A stretch of DNA of 40,304 nucleotides. Origin: an uncultured Porphyromonadaceae bacterium (GTDB lineage: Bacteria; Bacteroidota; Bacteroidia; Bacteroidales; Muribaculaceae). Position numbers and translations under genes: made by a program. Under the pieces are notes generated by a model. The model saw only the letters and a program-made list of their open reading frames with translations, was not told where the DNA came from and ran no database searches. Location of the stretch: the NCBI GenBank assembly GCA_947176585.1, contig CAMWRI010000005.1, positions 1 through 40,304 of the forward strand, given 5' to 3'. The first letter of the stretch is position 1, and every line of letters starts with the position of its first letter. Positions 18,482-26,232 of the stretch are shown here, piece after piece.

Positions 18482-19912
18482 TTATACGGAGAGAAAATAG
18501 AAGACGAAAAGAACGGCGGCAATGCCTGAACCGCCGGCGACAAGCCAGGTGCGCAAGCGCGGATAATCATTGCGACACGTCCACAAGAGTGAGGCGCAGG
18601 GCACGAAAAGGCACAGCAGAGGGATTCCGTAGCGCGACACGGTGCCACCGAAGATAAAGGCCACGCCTGCGTAGAACGCCAGCCCCACCAGGCACAACCT
18701 GAGCGCCGGAGTGAAGCTGCGCTTTCGCAGCTTCTTGAAAAGGAAGAACGCCACGAGCAGCCCCGTGAAGTATCGGCAGAACCCGAAATATGCCAGCGCT
18801 ATAAATGGGCCGAAAGCCAGATTGTTGGCGAAATTCCAGGGCAATGGTATCAGAAATTGTACACCCAGGGTAATCGGCAGTAGCAGCAGGCGTTTCCATA
18901 CGGGTGCCTTGAAATAAAACGAAAAATTATCGTAGTACGCGGCGTGCTGTGGCTGGTGGGCCGAGTCGTCAAGGTCGGTTCCAAGTTCAGGAGCGAAGTG
19001 TGCTTGGGCCGGTGTGGCGGCCTCCAGTGAATGAAAATACAACAGAATCACCGCACAACACACCGATATAGCGGCGGCAATCGTGATGTTACGTTTGTCG
19101 TGGGCACACACACCCGGAATCAAAACGATGAACACGGAGAGATAATTCGGACGCGCATAGCAGGTTATGAACACCGCGGCCGCAATAGCTGCGAGCGGTC
19201 GCAGCAAGTTGCCGCCGTAGCGAAGCCGTATGGCCGACCATGCCACCAGGGCCGTGGCCATAGCCATAGGTGCGTCCTTAAGCAGAATGGTGCCGGAGGC
19301 TATCAGGTCGCCCATCAGCGACATAAGCACGATTGCACACAAGGCCGCTTTTCTTTGCCGCGCGGCATCGCGGATAAAACGGGATGTCAGCGCTCCGGTG
19401 AGCGCTATTGTGCATAGAACGCAGAAGCAGTTGAAAAGCAGTGGTATGGAGATGTCGATTGCAGATGCTTTCATGAGCAATCCTATGAAACGTCCGTAGC
19501 CTTCGGCCGGCCATAGCGACTCCACGGCATGGTCGCTTCCCAGATGATACAAGGCGTTGTTCCATGCACTCCAATGATCAAGATTCATCAGCAGCGGGCG
19601 CGACACGTCGCCGCAGCCCCACACATGTACAAAATAGTGGCAGTTGATAACCACTCCCACCGTCATCACAACAGAGGCCCCCCATAGCGTCCACGCTGCC
19701 GCCCGCGAGCACCACGCGCGCAGAACGCACGGAAGCGTCACCACAATATAAATAAGAGTCCATCCCAGTGATGTGGTGAGCATCGAAGCTCCCGGCAGCA
19801 GCAGATTGCTCATTCCCACGATGCAAAAACCTGCGGGAATACCATATAATATCGGTGAGGCATGGCATGCCCCAAGCAGCGAATCGTATTTATGCCTTAA
19901 ATTCATCGCCAT
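18482..19912 (-). CDS. Multi-pass membrane protein, function unknown
   Basis: I do not recognise this 476-residue protein. It has about ten to twelve hydrophobic segments and an extramembrane loop near residues 95-140 (GCGDVSRPLLMNLDHWSAWN). This layout and a second loop with acidic residues (FAPELGTDLDDSAH) are compatible with a GT-C glycosyltransferase or polymer transporter, but no diagnostic motif is seen. The start ATG at 19912 is nine bases after the -7 box TAATTTTG; the longer frame would start inside that box. It is divergent from the glsA operon, so a shared envelope role is possible. Confidence 0.72.
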   Translation of the reverse strand: MAMNLRHKYDSLLGACHASPILYGIPAGFCIVGMSNLLLPGASMLTTSLGWTLIYIVVTLPCVLRAWCSRAAAWTLWGASVVMTVGVVINCHYFVHVWGCGDVSRPLLMNLDHWSAWNNALYHLGSDHAVESLWPAEGYGRFIGLLMKASAIDISIPLLFNCFCVLCTIALTGALTSRFIRDAARQRKAALCAIVLMSLMGDLIASGTILLKDAPMAMATALVAWSAIRLRYGGNLLRPLAAIAAAVFITCYARPNYLSVFIVLIPGVCAHDKRNITIAAAISVCCAVILLYFHSLEAATPAQAHFAPELGTDLDDSAHQPQHAAYYDNFSFYFKAPVWKRLLLLPITLGVQFLIPLPWNFANNLAFGPFIALAYFGFCRYFTGLLVAFFLFKKLRKRSFTPALRLCLVGLAFYAGVAFIFGGTVSRYGIPLLCLFVPCASLLWTCRNDYPRLRTWLVAGGSGIAAVLFVFYFLSV

Positions 19913-19921
19913 ACGCGGATG

Positions 19922-19953
19922 CAAAATTAGTTTAAAAATGGCTTGTGCACAAA
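19922..19953 (-). promoter_or_regulatory. Promoter of the minus-strand membrane gene
   Basis: On the minus strand TTTG (19950-19953) and TAATTTTG (19922-19929) are exactly 20 bases apart, both perfect matches. The 5' leader to the ATG at 19912 would be only about five bases. Confidence 0.75.
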
Positions 19954-20001
19954 TTTAACACGCCTTAACGGCATAAATGTGGTACAATCGTTAATTTTCG
20001 C

Positions 20002-20009
20002 TAATTTTG
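20002..20009 (+). promoter_or_regulatory. -7 box of the glsA operon
   Basis: TAATTTTG lies 16 bases before the ATG at 20026. A weak -33 (TGTG, 19978-19981) is found at the correct 20-base spacing. It diverges from the promoter at 19922-19953. Confidence 0.65.
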
Positions 20010-20025
20010 TGTCAAATTTCAGAGT

Positions 20026-20874
20026 ATGACACCGCAGGAACCTATGCGCATAAATCTCAGGCAGCTGCTTCGCGACCGTCTCGGTCGTTGGAGCCGGCTT
20101 GTGCCCGGCTTTTTGCGGCGGAAACTCGAGCGTCTTGTGTGTCAGGACCGGTTGAACTGGCTGCTGGAGCACAACTTCCCGCGTCGAGGTTCCGAGTTTT
20201 GCCGTGGCGTGCTTGCTGATCTCGACGTTGAGCTGCGCGTGGAAGGGGTGGAAAACCTGCCGCCGCCGTCGCAACGGCGCGTGTTGCTTGTGTGCAATCA
20301 CCCTTTGGGTGGTCTTGATGGTATCAGCCTTATCGCCTGGTTCTCCGAGTATTTCGGCTGCGAGCTGCAGGTGGTGGTGAATGATCTGCTCATGGCCGTG
20401 GAACCTCTTGGAGAGTGTTTCGTGCCCGTCAACAAGCACGGCGCGCAGAGCCGCGGCACCGCCCGCTCTATAGATGCCGCCATGGCTTCGGACGGCCCTG
20501 TGCTGATGTTCCCGGCAGGGTTATGCTCCAGGCAGTCGCCCGACGGTACGATCGCCGACCCCAAATGGAACAAAATGTTTTTGCGTAAGGCCCGTTCCTA
20601 CGAGCGCGATGTGGTGCCCCTGTATTTCGACGGCCGCAACAGCGACCGCTTCTACAAGGCCGCCCGCCGCAGAGTGCGTGCCGGTCTGAAATTCAACTTC
20701 GAGATGGTGCTTTTGCCAGGCGAGGTCTTTGCCAGCAGCGGCAAGAGCTTTACCGTCACGTGCGGCCGTGCCTTGCCGTGGACATCGCTGGCGCCGGCGA
20801 GCGACCGGGAGGCTGCACGCATCAGAAATATTGTGTACAATCTTTCTTCACCAGCCCATCACACTAATGGATAA
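20026..20874 (+). CDS. glsA: O-acyltransferase, glycine-lipid (GlsA/OlsA) type
   Basis: This 282-residue acyltransferase is related to 1-acylglycerol-phosphate acyltransferases. The catalytic block NHPLGGLDG (His92, Asp98) is followed by the substrate block VPVNKHGAQSRGTARS and the FPAGLCSR motif (162-169). In Bacteroides thetaiotaomicron this subfamily (GlsA) esterifies a second fatty acid onto N-acyl-3-hydroxy-acyl glycine to make glycine lipids. The spacing between His and Asp is five residues rather than the usual four, as I recall for this branch. The next gene is the matching N-acyltransferase, which overlaps it by 8 bases and strengthens the assignment. A general lysophospholipid acyltransferase is the alternative. 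Confidence 0.82.
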   Translation: MTPQEPMRINLRQLLRDRLGRWSRLVPGFLRRKLERLVCQDRLNWLLEHNFPRRGSEFCRGVLADLDVELRVEGVENLPPPSQRRVLLVCNHPLGGLDGISLIAWFSEYFGCELQVVVNDLLMAVEPLGECFVPVNKHGAQSRGTARSIDAAMASDGPVLMFPAGLCSRQSPDGTIADPKWNKMFLRKARSYERDVVPLYFDGRNSDRFYKAARRRVRAGLKFNFEMVLLPGEVFASSGKSFTVTCGRALPWTSLAPASDREAARIRNIVYNLSSPAHHTNG

Positions 20875-21805
20875 GATAATTGCCCCGGTAGACCCGCTGC
20901 TGATCGAGAGCGAACTCACTCCCGAGCGTTTTCTTCGCCACACCAACCGTGGCGGCAATCTGCTTTATGTGGTGGATGCGCATTGCGCTCCCAATACAAT
21001 GCGCGAGATAGGCCGCCTGCGCGAGATCGCTTTCCGCACAGCCGGTGGCGGAACCGGGCTTAGTTGCGACATTGACAGCTACGACACCATGGAGCCGCCA
21101 TGCCGGCAGCTTATAGTCTGGGATCCGGAGAGCAGGCAGATTCTCGGCGGCTACAGATTCATCTACGGCAGCGATATACGCTGCGATGAGCATGGTCGCC
21201 CGCGCATAGCCACCAGCCACATGTTCAATTTCTCCGAGAAATTCCTGCGCGAATTTCTGCCGTACACGCTCGAATTGGGTCGCAGCTTCGTGCGTCTCGA
21301 ATATCAAAGCACCCGTGCGGGCGTGAAAGCCATATACGTGCTCGACAATCTGTGGGACGGTCTGGGCTCCCTCACGGTGATACATCCGGAGCTCCGCTAC
21401 CTATTCGGCAAGATGACGATGTATCCCAGCTACACGGCGGCCTGCCGCGACATGATCCTCTATTTCCTCCACAAGCATTTCCCGGACCCCGATCATCTGG
21501 TGACGCCCATCCACCCCCTCCCCGTGCATTACGACGAGGCTGCCATGGAGCGTCTTTTCACGGGCGACTGCTTCAAGGCCGACTACAAGATACTCAACGC
21601 CCAGGTACGAAGCCACGGCGACAACATCCCCCCGCTCGTCAACGCCTACATGAGTCTGTCGCCCACCATGCGGATGCTCGGAACTGCCGTGAACGATGAG
21701 TTCGGCGATGTGGAGGAGAGCGGCATTCTTATCACCATCGACGAAATCCTCGATGAGAAGAAAGAGAGGCACATCTCCACCTACGAAGACCACAAAAGTT
21801 TATGA
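20867..21805 (+). CDS. glsB: GNAT N-acyltransferase, glycine-lipid (GlsB/OlsB) type
   Basis: This 312-residue protein belongs to the OlsB-like GNAT group. Landmarks are the helix MREIGRLREIAFRTAGGGTG, the central strand RQLIVWDPESRQILGGYRFI, the motif ELGRSFVRLEYQ, and LWDGLGSLTVIHPELRYLFG. The family attaches a 3-hydroxy fatty acid to the amine of an amino acid: glycine in Bacteroides (GlsB) or ornithine in other bacteria (OlsB). With the preceding O-acyltransferase it forms a complete two-step amino-lipid pathway. The ATG at 20867 overlaps the glsA stop by 8 bases, and the stop overlaps the next gene by 4 bases. Glycine versus another amino acid cannot be read from the sequence. Confidence 0.85.
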   Translation: MDKIIAPVDPLLIESELTPERFLRHTNRGGNLLYVVDAHCAPNTMREIGRLREIAFRTAGGGTGLSCDIDSYDTMEPPCRQLIVWDPESRQILGGYRFIYGSDIRCDEHGRPRIATSHMFNFSEKFLREFLPYTLELGRSFVRLEYQSTRAGVKAIYVLDNLWDGLGSLTVIHPELRYLFGKMTMYPSYTAACRDMILYFLHKHFPDPDHLVTPIHPLPVHYDEAAMERLFTGDCFKADYKILNAQVRSHGDNIPPLVNAYMSLSPTMRMLGTAVNDEFGDVEESGILITIDEILDEKKERHISTYEDHKSL

Positions 21806-22557
21806 TACCAAAGGTGATCCACTACTGCTGGCTGAGCGACGGGCCCATGCCGGAGCGCCTGCGCAGCTACGTCGACACGTGGCGCCGCATATTGCCCGAC
21901 TACGAGCTTAGGCTGTGGGACTACAAGCGATTTCCGCGAGGCAAATCCAAGTGGGTCGACGAGGCTTTCGACAATAAGAAATATGCCTTTGCTGCGGATT
22001 ATATAAGGGCCTATGCCCTCTATCACGAGGGTGGAATCTACCTCGACAGCGACGTGGAGATGCTCAAGCCATTCGACGACCTGCTGCATCTGCCCTATTT
22101 CATGTGCCGCGAGACGGGTTCGCGTTGCCCCGAGGCAGCCGTGGTGGGCTTCGAGGCCGGTTCGGAGCTGTATCGCGCAGTGCTTGAAAGATACGACAGT
22201 ATCTCTTTCGTCAGGCCCGACGGCACGCTCGACATCACTCCTATGCCCGACGTGCTGAACATCGTGTTCAGGCAGCTGGGTATGGAGTTCGAGGATGTGG
22301 AGTCGCCGTCAGATGTGCGCCCGGACGCACACAGATTCTTCATGCTCCCCAGCGACTATTTCAGCCCCGTCAATATCGAGAATCTCGAGCTGCGCGCAAC
22401 GCCGCGCACCTATTGCATCCATCGTTTCGCAGGCAGCTGGAAGTCGCCTTACCACCGGTTCAAGAAGCGCCTGCAGCAGATGCTGGGCCCGCGCATGGCC
22501 CAGCATATAATCAATGCTAAAAGAAAAATCAAGAACTTCCCGAATAATGGAAAATAA
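21802..22557 (+). CDS. DXD glycosyltransferase (GT32/capsular polysaccharide type)
   Basis: This 251-residue GT-A glycosyltransferase starts IPKVIHYCWLSDGPMPE, the typical GT32/Gly_transf_sug beginning. It has the nucleotide-sugar DXD motif as DSD (82-84) within GGIYLDSDVEML, then ADYIRAYALYHEGG just before it, and a C-terminal CIHRFAGSWKS. Such enzymes move hexoses or N-acetylhexosamines onto lipids or glycans. There is no membrane helix; the basic C-terminus could contact the membrane. Its 4-base overlap with glsB and 11-base overlap with the deacetylase gene tie it to the amino-lipid operon. The sugar donor is not predictable. Confidence 0.88.
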   Translation: MIPKVIHYCWLSDGPMPERLRSYVDTWRRILPDYELRLWDYKRFPRGKSKWVDEAFDNKKYAFAADYIRAYALYHEGGIYLDSDVEMLKPFDDLLHLPYFMCRETGSRCPEAAVVGFEAGSELYRAVLERYDSISFVRPDGTLDITPMPDVLNIVFRQLGMEFEDVESPSDVRPDAHRFFMLPSDYFSPVNIENLELRATPRTYCIHRFAGSWKSPYHRFKKRLQQMLGPRMAQHIINAKRKIKNFPNNGK

Positions 22558-23197
22558 AAAGATACTGGTGATAGCTCCGCATGCCGACGACGAAGTGCTC
22601 GGCGTCGGCGGTTATCTGTTGCACGAAAAAGCGCACGGCGCCGAGATAATGTTGGTGATAGGCACCATAGGTGGCACCGATATCCGTCAGAACTACGATG
22701 TGCGCATGGCCGAGTTCAATGCCGTGTGTGAGCGTCTCGGAGCCAGGGGCGAGGTCCTTTTTAAGAATATGGACACCCTTATGGACACTTTGCCTGCCTT
22801 CGAGATCACTTCGCGCCTCGACAAGATTGTGGACAGTTTCCGCCCCGACGAAATATTCATCAACTATCGCAGTCTGCATCAGGACCATATCAAGCTCTAT
22901 GAATGCGCGCTGGCCTCCATGCGCCTCCGCGAGGGATATTCACCGCGGCTCGTGGCTTTATACGAGTATCCCTTCGCCACCACGCAGGTAGGACCCATAG
23001 GCGGAGGCTACATGTATCACGACATAAGCGACTGCATTGAGGAGAAAGTGGCGCTATTTGAGCTTTATGCCACGCAGATAAGAGCCACACCGTCGCCTCT
23101 CAACCGCGAGGGTGTGCTCGCTCTCGCCCGCATCAGGGGAGTTGAATGCGGCACGGAATATGCCGAGAAGTTTTATGTGCAAAAAATGATGTTATGA
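22547..23197 (+). CDS. PIG-L/LmbE family deacetylase
   Basis: This 216-residue zinc-dependent N-deacetylase has the family metal motif PHADDE (11-16, the usual AHPDDE) and a second motif RSLHQDH. Relatives deacetylate N-acetylglucosaminyl groups: PIG-L on GlcNAc-phosphatidylinositol, MshB and BshB on thiol precursors. I chose ATG 22547 over a longer frame because the family begins a few residues before the metal motif. It overlaps the glycosyltransferase gene by 11 bases and the ATP-grasp gene by 4 bases. In this order it would remove the acetyl group from the sugar just added by its neighbour. Confidence 0.92.
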   Translation: MENKKILVIAPHADDEVLGVGGYLLHEKAHGAEIMLVIGTIGGTDIRQNYDVRMAEFNAVCERLGARGEVLFKNMDTLMDTLPAFEITSRLDKIVDSFRPDEIFINYRSLHQDHIKLYECALASMRLREGYSPRLVALYEYPFATTQVGPIGGGYMYHDISDCIEEKVALFELYATQIRATPSPLNREGVLALARIRGVECGTEYAEKFYVQKMML

Positions 23198-24087
23198 AAT
23201 ACGTGGTATTTGAGGCCGGTAGCCGTGCAGGCTTTTCAGCGGAGTTTTTTTATCTGGCATGGAAGAAAAACCATCCCGGGCGCGACGTGCAGCTCGTGAT
23301 GGGCGACAGCGATGCCACCTTCGCGCTTATTCCTGCCGAAGATGGCGTTATGCGCGAGAACGACAAGGTGGCCGCTGCTCATCTCGGCGGTGAGGGATAC
23401 CGCGCGTTTCCCGGCGACGAGCTCACACGACAGCGCGACGATGCAGTGCGCGGAGCCATTTCGTCCGACCGCATGGCCGCCGTCGAGACCTGGTATTATG
23501 AAAAAGCGCGGGTGAACCGCACCCTTGAGCGCCTCGCCGGTGATGATGCAGGAATCCGCGTGCCACGCACGTTCATCATGGAGAGCGTGTGCGTGAAGCC
23601 CAATTCCGGCTCTGCCGGATCCCGCGGTGTGGAATTCAAGGAGAATGTGTGCGTGTCGGAGCTCATCGATATCAAGCGCGAATACGTGGTGGACGTGCTT
23701 GAGCAGGATGGTGACTACCGCATTTATGCCCGCGAGACCAAGCTGCGCTGCGGCTACGATAAACTCGTGCGCCTGCTTCCCGGCGACGACCTGCTGGTAG
23801 CCGCCGTGCGCAAGTTTCTCCACACGGTGAACGCCCGCTGGGATGCCACGCTGTTTCACGACGTGTTTCACCTGCAGATAGCCGAGAACGCCGCCGGAGA
23901 GTACTATTTCATAGAAGCGTCGAAGCGAATTTCCGGCAGTGCTATCGTCAACATTTTCAAGGGTTTCAATCCCTTCGACGTGCTTGAGGGTACCGAGCCC
24001 GCCGTGTACGACAATCCATTTGAAGACGACCGCTGGTATCGCTTCGAGGACTTCGTTGCCCGTCTCTCGCTCGTCACTTCCCGGTAG
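23194..24087 (+). CDS. ATP-grasp ligase
   Basis: This 297-residue protein is an ATP-grasp enzyme. It has a pre-ATP-grasp region (1-110), the nucleotide-binding strand and loop VCVKPNSGSAGSRGVEF with Lys135, REYVVDVLEQDGDYRIYARE, and the metal-binding end QIAENAAGEYYFIEASKRIS (Glu241, Arg245). ATP-grasp enzymes join a carboxylate to an amine or thiol through an acyl phosphate. As the last gene of the operon, after a deacetylase that would expose an amine, it could add an amino acid or similar group; that is inference. Its last 14 bases overlap the end of the convergent GT4 gene. Confidence 0.83.
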   Translation: MKYVVFEAGSRAGFSAEFFYLAWKKNHPGRDVQLVMGDSDATFALIPAEDGVMRENDKVAAAHLGGEGYRAFPGDELTRQRDDAVRGAISSDRMAAVETWYYEKARVNRTLERLAGDDAGIRVPRTFIMESVCVKPNSGSAGSRGVEFKENVCVSELIDIKREYVVDVLEQDGDYRIYARETKLRCGYDKLVRLLPGDDLLVAAVRKFLHTVNARWDATLFHDVFHLQIAENAAGEYYFIEASKRISGSAIVNIFKGFNPFDVLEGTEPAVYDNPFEDDRWYRFEDFVARLSLVTSR

Positions 24088-25075
24088 CTGCCTTTTCCAG
24101 CAGCGAGCGGTATGCTTCAAGCATCCTGCTCTCCGTGAAGCATTGCTCGTAGCGCAGCCTTGCGTTGCGGGCAATTGCTTTATAATCCTCACTGCCGGGA
24201 ACGGGCAGATGTCTGATGGTACTCTTGAGCTCGTCGAGGTCGCGGCAAGCGAAGCCGGTGACGCCGGGCTGGTTGATTTCGAGTACGGAGGGTAATGTGT
24301 TGGTGATCATCGGGCGTCCGTACATGCAGGCTTCGATAAGGCTTAGCGGCAGACCTTCTTTCTGCGAGAACAAAAGAATATAGTCGTAGTCGGCTATCTG
24401 CTTCGAGGGGTCTATCTGCCCCGAAAAGTGCATATCGTGTTTTGAACGAAGTCGTTCCTCCAGTTCCCGCTCCTGCGGGCCGCGGCCTGCAAAGTACAAT
24501 TCGGTGCCTTCGGGCAGATGCCCGTCCAAGGCATCGGCAATTTCCAATTGGCGCTTCACGGAGCATATTCTGCCCATAAGAAGGATTCTTATTCCCGGTC
24601 CGCGCCGCGGCTCTTTTACTCTTTTGTCTGATAATCCGTTTGGAATCAGGGTGATGCGCTCGGCGGGAAGCCTGAAATAGTCTTTAAGGTTGGCCTCCAC
24701 GGCCTTTGATATAGCCACAACATGCTCCGGAAACAGAGTAAAGCGGCGGAGATTGTCGAAAACATTGTGAGCCACGTGCACCACCTTCAGTTTTCTGAGC
24801 ACCAAAGTTTTGTAAAGCATAAGCCGCGTGGTGGATTTGCGGTCATGCGACATAAACACGGCATCAGGCCACTTACGCATAATTTCCTTTGCGTACTTAA
24901 GGGACAGCGGCCTGAAATCTGCCGTATCATGATATGACCGAGCTATTCGTTCCGCGGGCGTGCGTGTGAGCACAACCGGCACATCGTCGGGCGAAAAACT
25001 GCCGGCGAGGCGGAGCGCCATATCCTGCGCGCCCCCCGTGTTGGCGAAGTTGTTGTATACGCTTATGACCTTCAT
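24074..25075 (-). CDS. GT4 family glycosyltransferase (last gene of EPS operon)
   Basis: This 333-residue GT-B glycosyltransferase begins MKVISVYNNFANTGGAQD with the acceptor-side glycine loop. It has LIPNGLSDKRV at the domain junction, ILLMGRICSVKRQLEI at the donor domain start, and the retaining E-x7-E motif in EGLPLSLIE. The product is unknown. The start at 25075 overlaps the previous gene by 4 bases (ATGA). A longer frame to 25123 is rejected because it reaches into that gene without family similarity. The stop overlaps the converging ATP-grasp gene by 14 bases. Confidence 0.92.
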   Translation of the reverse strand: MKVISVYNNFANTGGAQDMALRLAGSFSPDDVPVVLTRTPAERIARSYHDTADFRPLSLKYAKEIMRKWPDAVFMSHDRKSTTRLMLYKTLVLRKLKVVHVAHNVFDNLRRFTLFPEHVVAISKAVEANLKDYFRLPAERITLIPNGLSDKRVKEPRRGPGIRILLMGRICSVKRQLEIADALDGHLPEGTELYFAGRGPQERELEERLRSKHDMHFSGQIDPSKQIADYDYILLFSQKEGLPLSLIEACMYGRPMITNTLPSVLEINQPGVTGFACRDLDELKSTIRHLPVPGSEDYKAIARNARLRYEQCFTESRMLEAYRSLLEKAATGK

Positions 25076-26232
25076 TTTACAGCGAATGTATTTCTCGCGC
25101 AGTATAGCGCGTGCAGATACCATGCGTAGAATTCGATATAATCGTTGCGGTTCTTGCCGTAGACGAATATCTCCGGCGCGAGTTTTCCGGTGCGTGGCGA
25201 GAAAATTCGGTCATACATATAGTTGACGAGTTTCTCCACCCGCTTTTCATCCGGGAGATATATCGAATAGAAAGTGATGGCTTCCGAGAGATCTCGACCG
25301 TCGAGGCGCTGGAATATCCAGGTGGTGCCGGGGTTGAAACGCGTGTCGTAGCGTTGCGGAATCAGGTACCTGTCGGTTTCGGTGAATTGCGAGCGGTAAA
25401 ATTCCACACCTTTGTTGATGCAATCGGCGAGTCGGTCTATCGCTGCATCCTTCACGTCCATGAGGGCTTTGAGAATATAGCTCTGGTGGAAGCCGTCTAT
25501 AGCCTTGCGGTGGGGTGGCCCGTAGTAGTACCAGCTTCCGTCGGGATTTTGATTCTTAATAATATATGATATTCCGCGTTTGCCGAGCTCCACATATTTG
25601 TCGATGCCATAGGTGGTGCCTGTGCGGATAAGGAAAGAACTGATAATGGCGCTGGCGTTGTAGATCACGTCCTTGAGATGGTGGCCGTAGAAGAAATATA
25701 TGCCATCTTCGCCATGGTCTTCATATCCGAGTTCCTGAGTGAGGTAGCGGCATATGGCCATGAGCACCTCACGGCGGTCCTCCTCGTCAAGGGCCCCGTA
25801 GCGCAACAGGTAGTCACCGAAAAAAACGGTGTTGAGCGGCGTGGGATCGTCTCCGGAATCCTCGTAAAGGCTGATTGATATGCGTATCCCCTGGCGCAGG
25901 GCGAAGTTGCGGGTGAGGGGGGATTGAAGTTGTTCCATGACGCGCCGGGTGAGCTGTGCGCCGGTCTTGGTATCGCCACCCGCTCCGCAGGCAGCAAGCG
26001 ACGCCACGGCCTCGTGGGGCGTGTACGGGCTCCGGCCTATATCCTTCTTGCTGCGAAGATTGAAGGGCAGCAGCCGGAAAGCAGTGCGGATCAGCATATT
26101 CAGCTTGCGGTTGCGGGTGAAAATCCGGGGCGGCACGTAGTTGCACTCAATATAGTGATAGTCGTGCGCCTCAAGCCACCGTTCGGCAGCCCCGATCATG
26201 CGGTTGATCTTGTCTAAGGTGGTCGGGTTCAT
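25072..26232 (-). CDS. Alpha-toroid-like protein of the EPS operon, function unknown
   Basis: I do not recognise the function of this 386-residue soluble protein. It is rich in amphipathic helices and has a QW-like repeat NQNPDGSWYYYGPPHRK, followed by IDGFHQSYILKALMDV. This is the pattern of (alpha/alpha) barrels found in prenyl cyclases, glycoside hydrolases and uronate epimerases. No signal peptide is seen. It overlaps genes on both sides by 4 bases, so it is translated with the glycosyltransferases. A sugar-modifying enzyme such as an epimerase or lyase is possible, but no catalytic motif can be named. Confidence 0.72.
   Translation of the reverse strand: MNPTTLDKINRMIGAAERWLEAHDYHYIECNYVPPRIFTRNRKLNMLIRTAFRLLPFNLRSKKDIGRSPYTPHEAVASLAACGAGGDTKTGAQLTRRVMEQLQSPLTRNFALRQGIRISISLYEDSGDDPTPLNTVFFGDYLLRYGALDEEDRREVLMAICRYLTQELGYEDHGEDGIYFFYGHHLKDVIYNASAIISSFLIRTGTTYGIDKYVELGKRGISYIIKNQNPDGSWYYYGPPHRKAIDGFHQSYILKALMDVKDAAIDRLADCINKGVEFYRSQFTETDRYLIPQRYDTRFNPGTTWIFQRLDGRDLSEAITFYSIYLPDEKRVEKLVNYMYDRIFSPRTGKLAPEIFVYGKNRNDYIEFYAWYLHALYCARNTFAVK

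Noticed and set aside
24101-24566. Several 60-130-residue frames inside the glycosyltransferase genes
   Set aside because: All are alternate-frame shadows of genes with clear GT4 motifs, and they have Arg/Ala/Pro-rich composition typical of out-of-frame GC-rich DNA.
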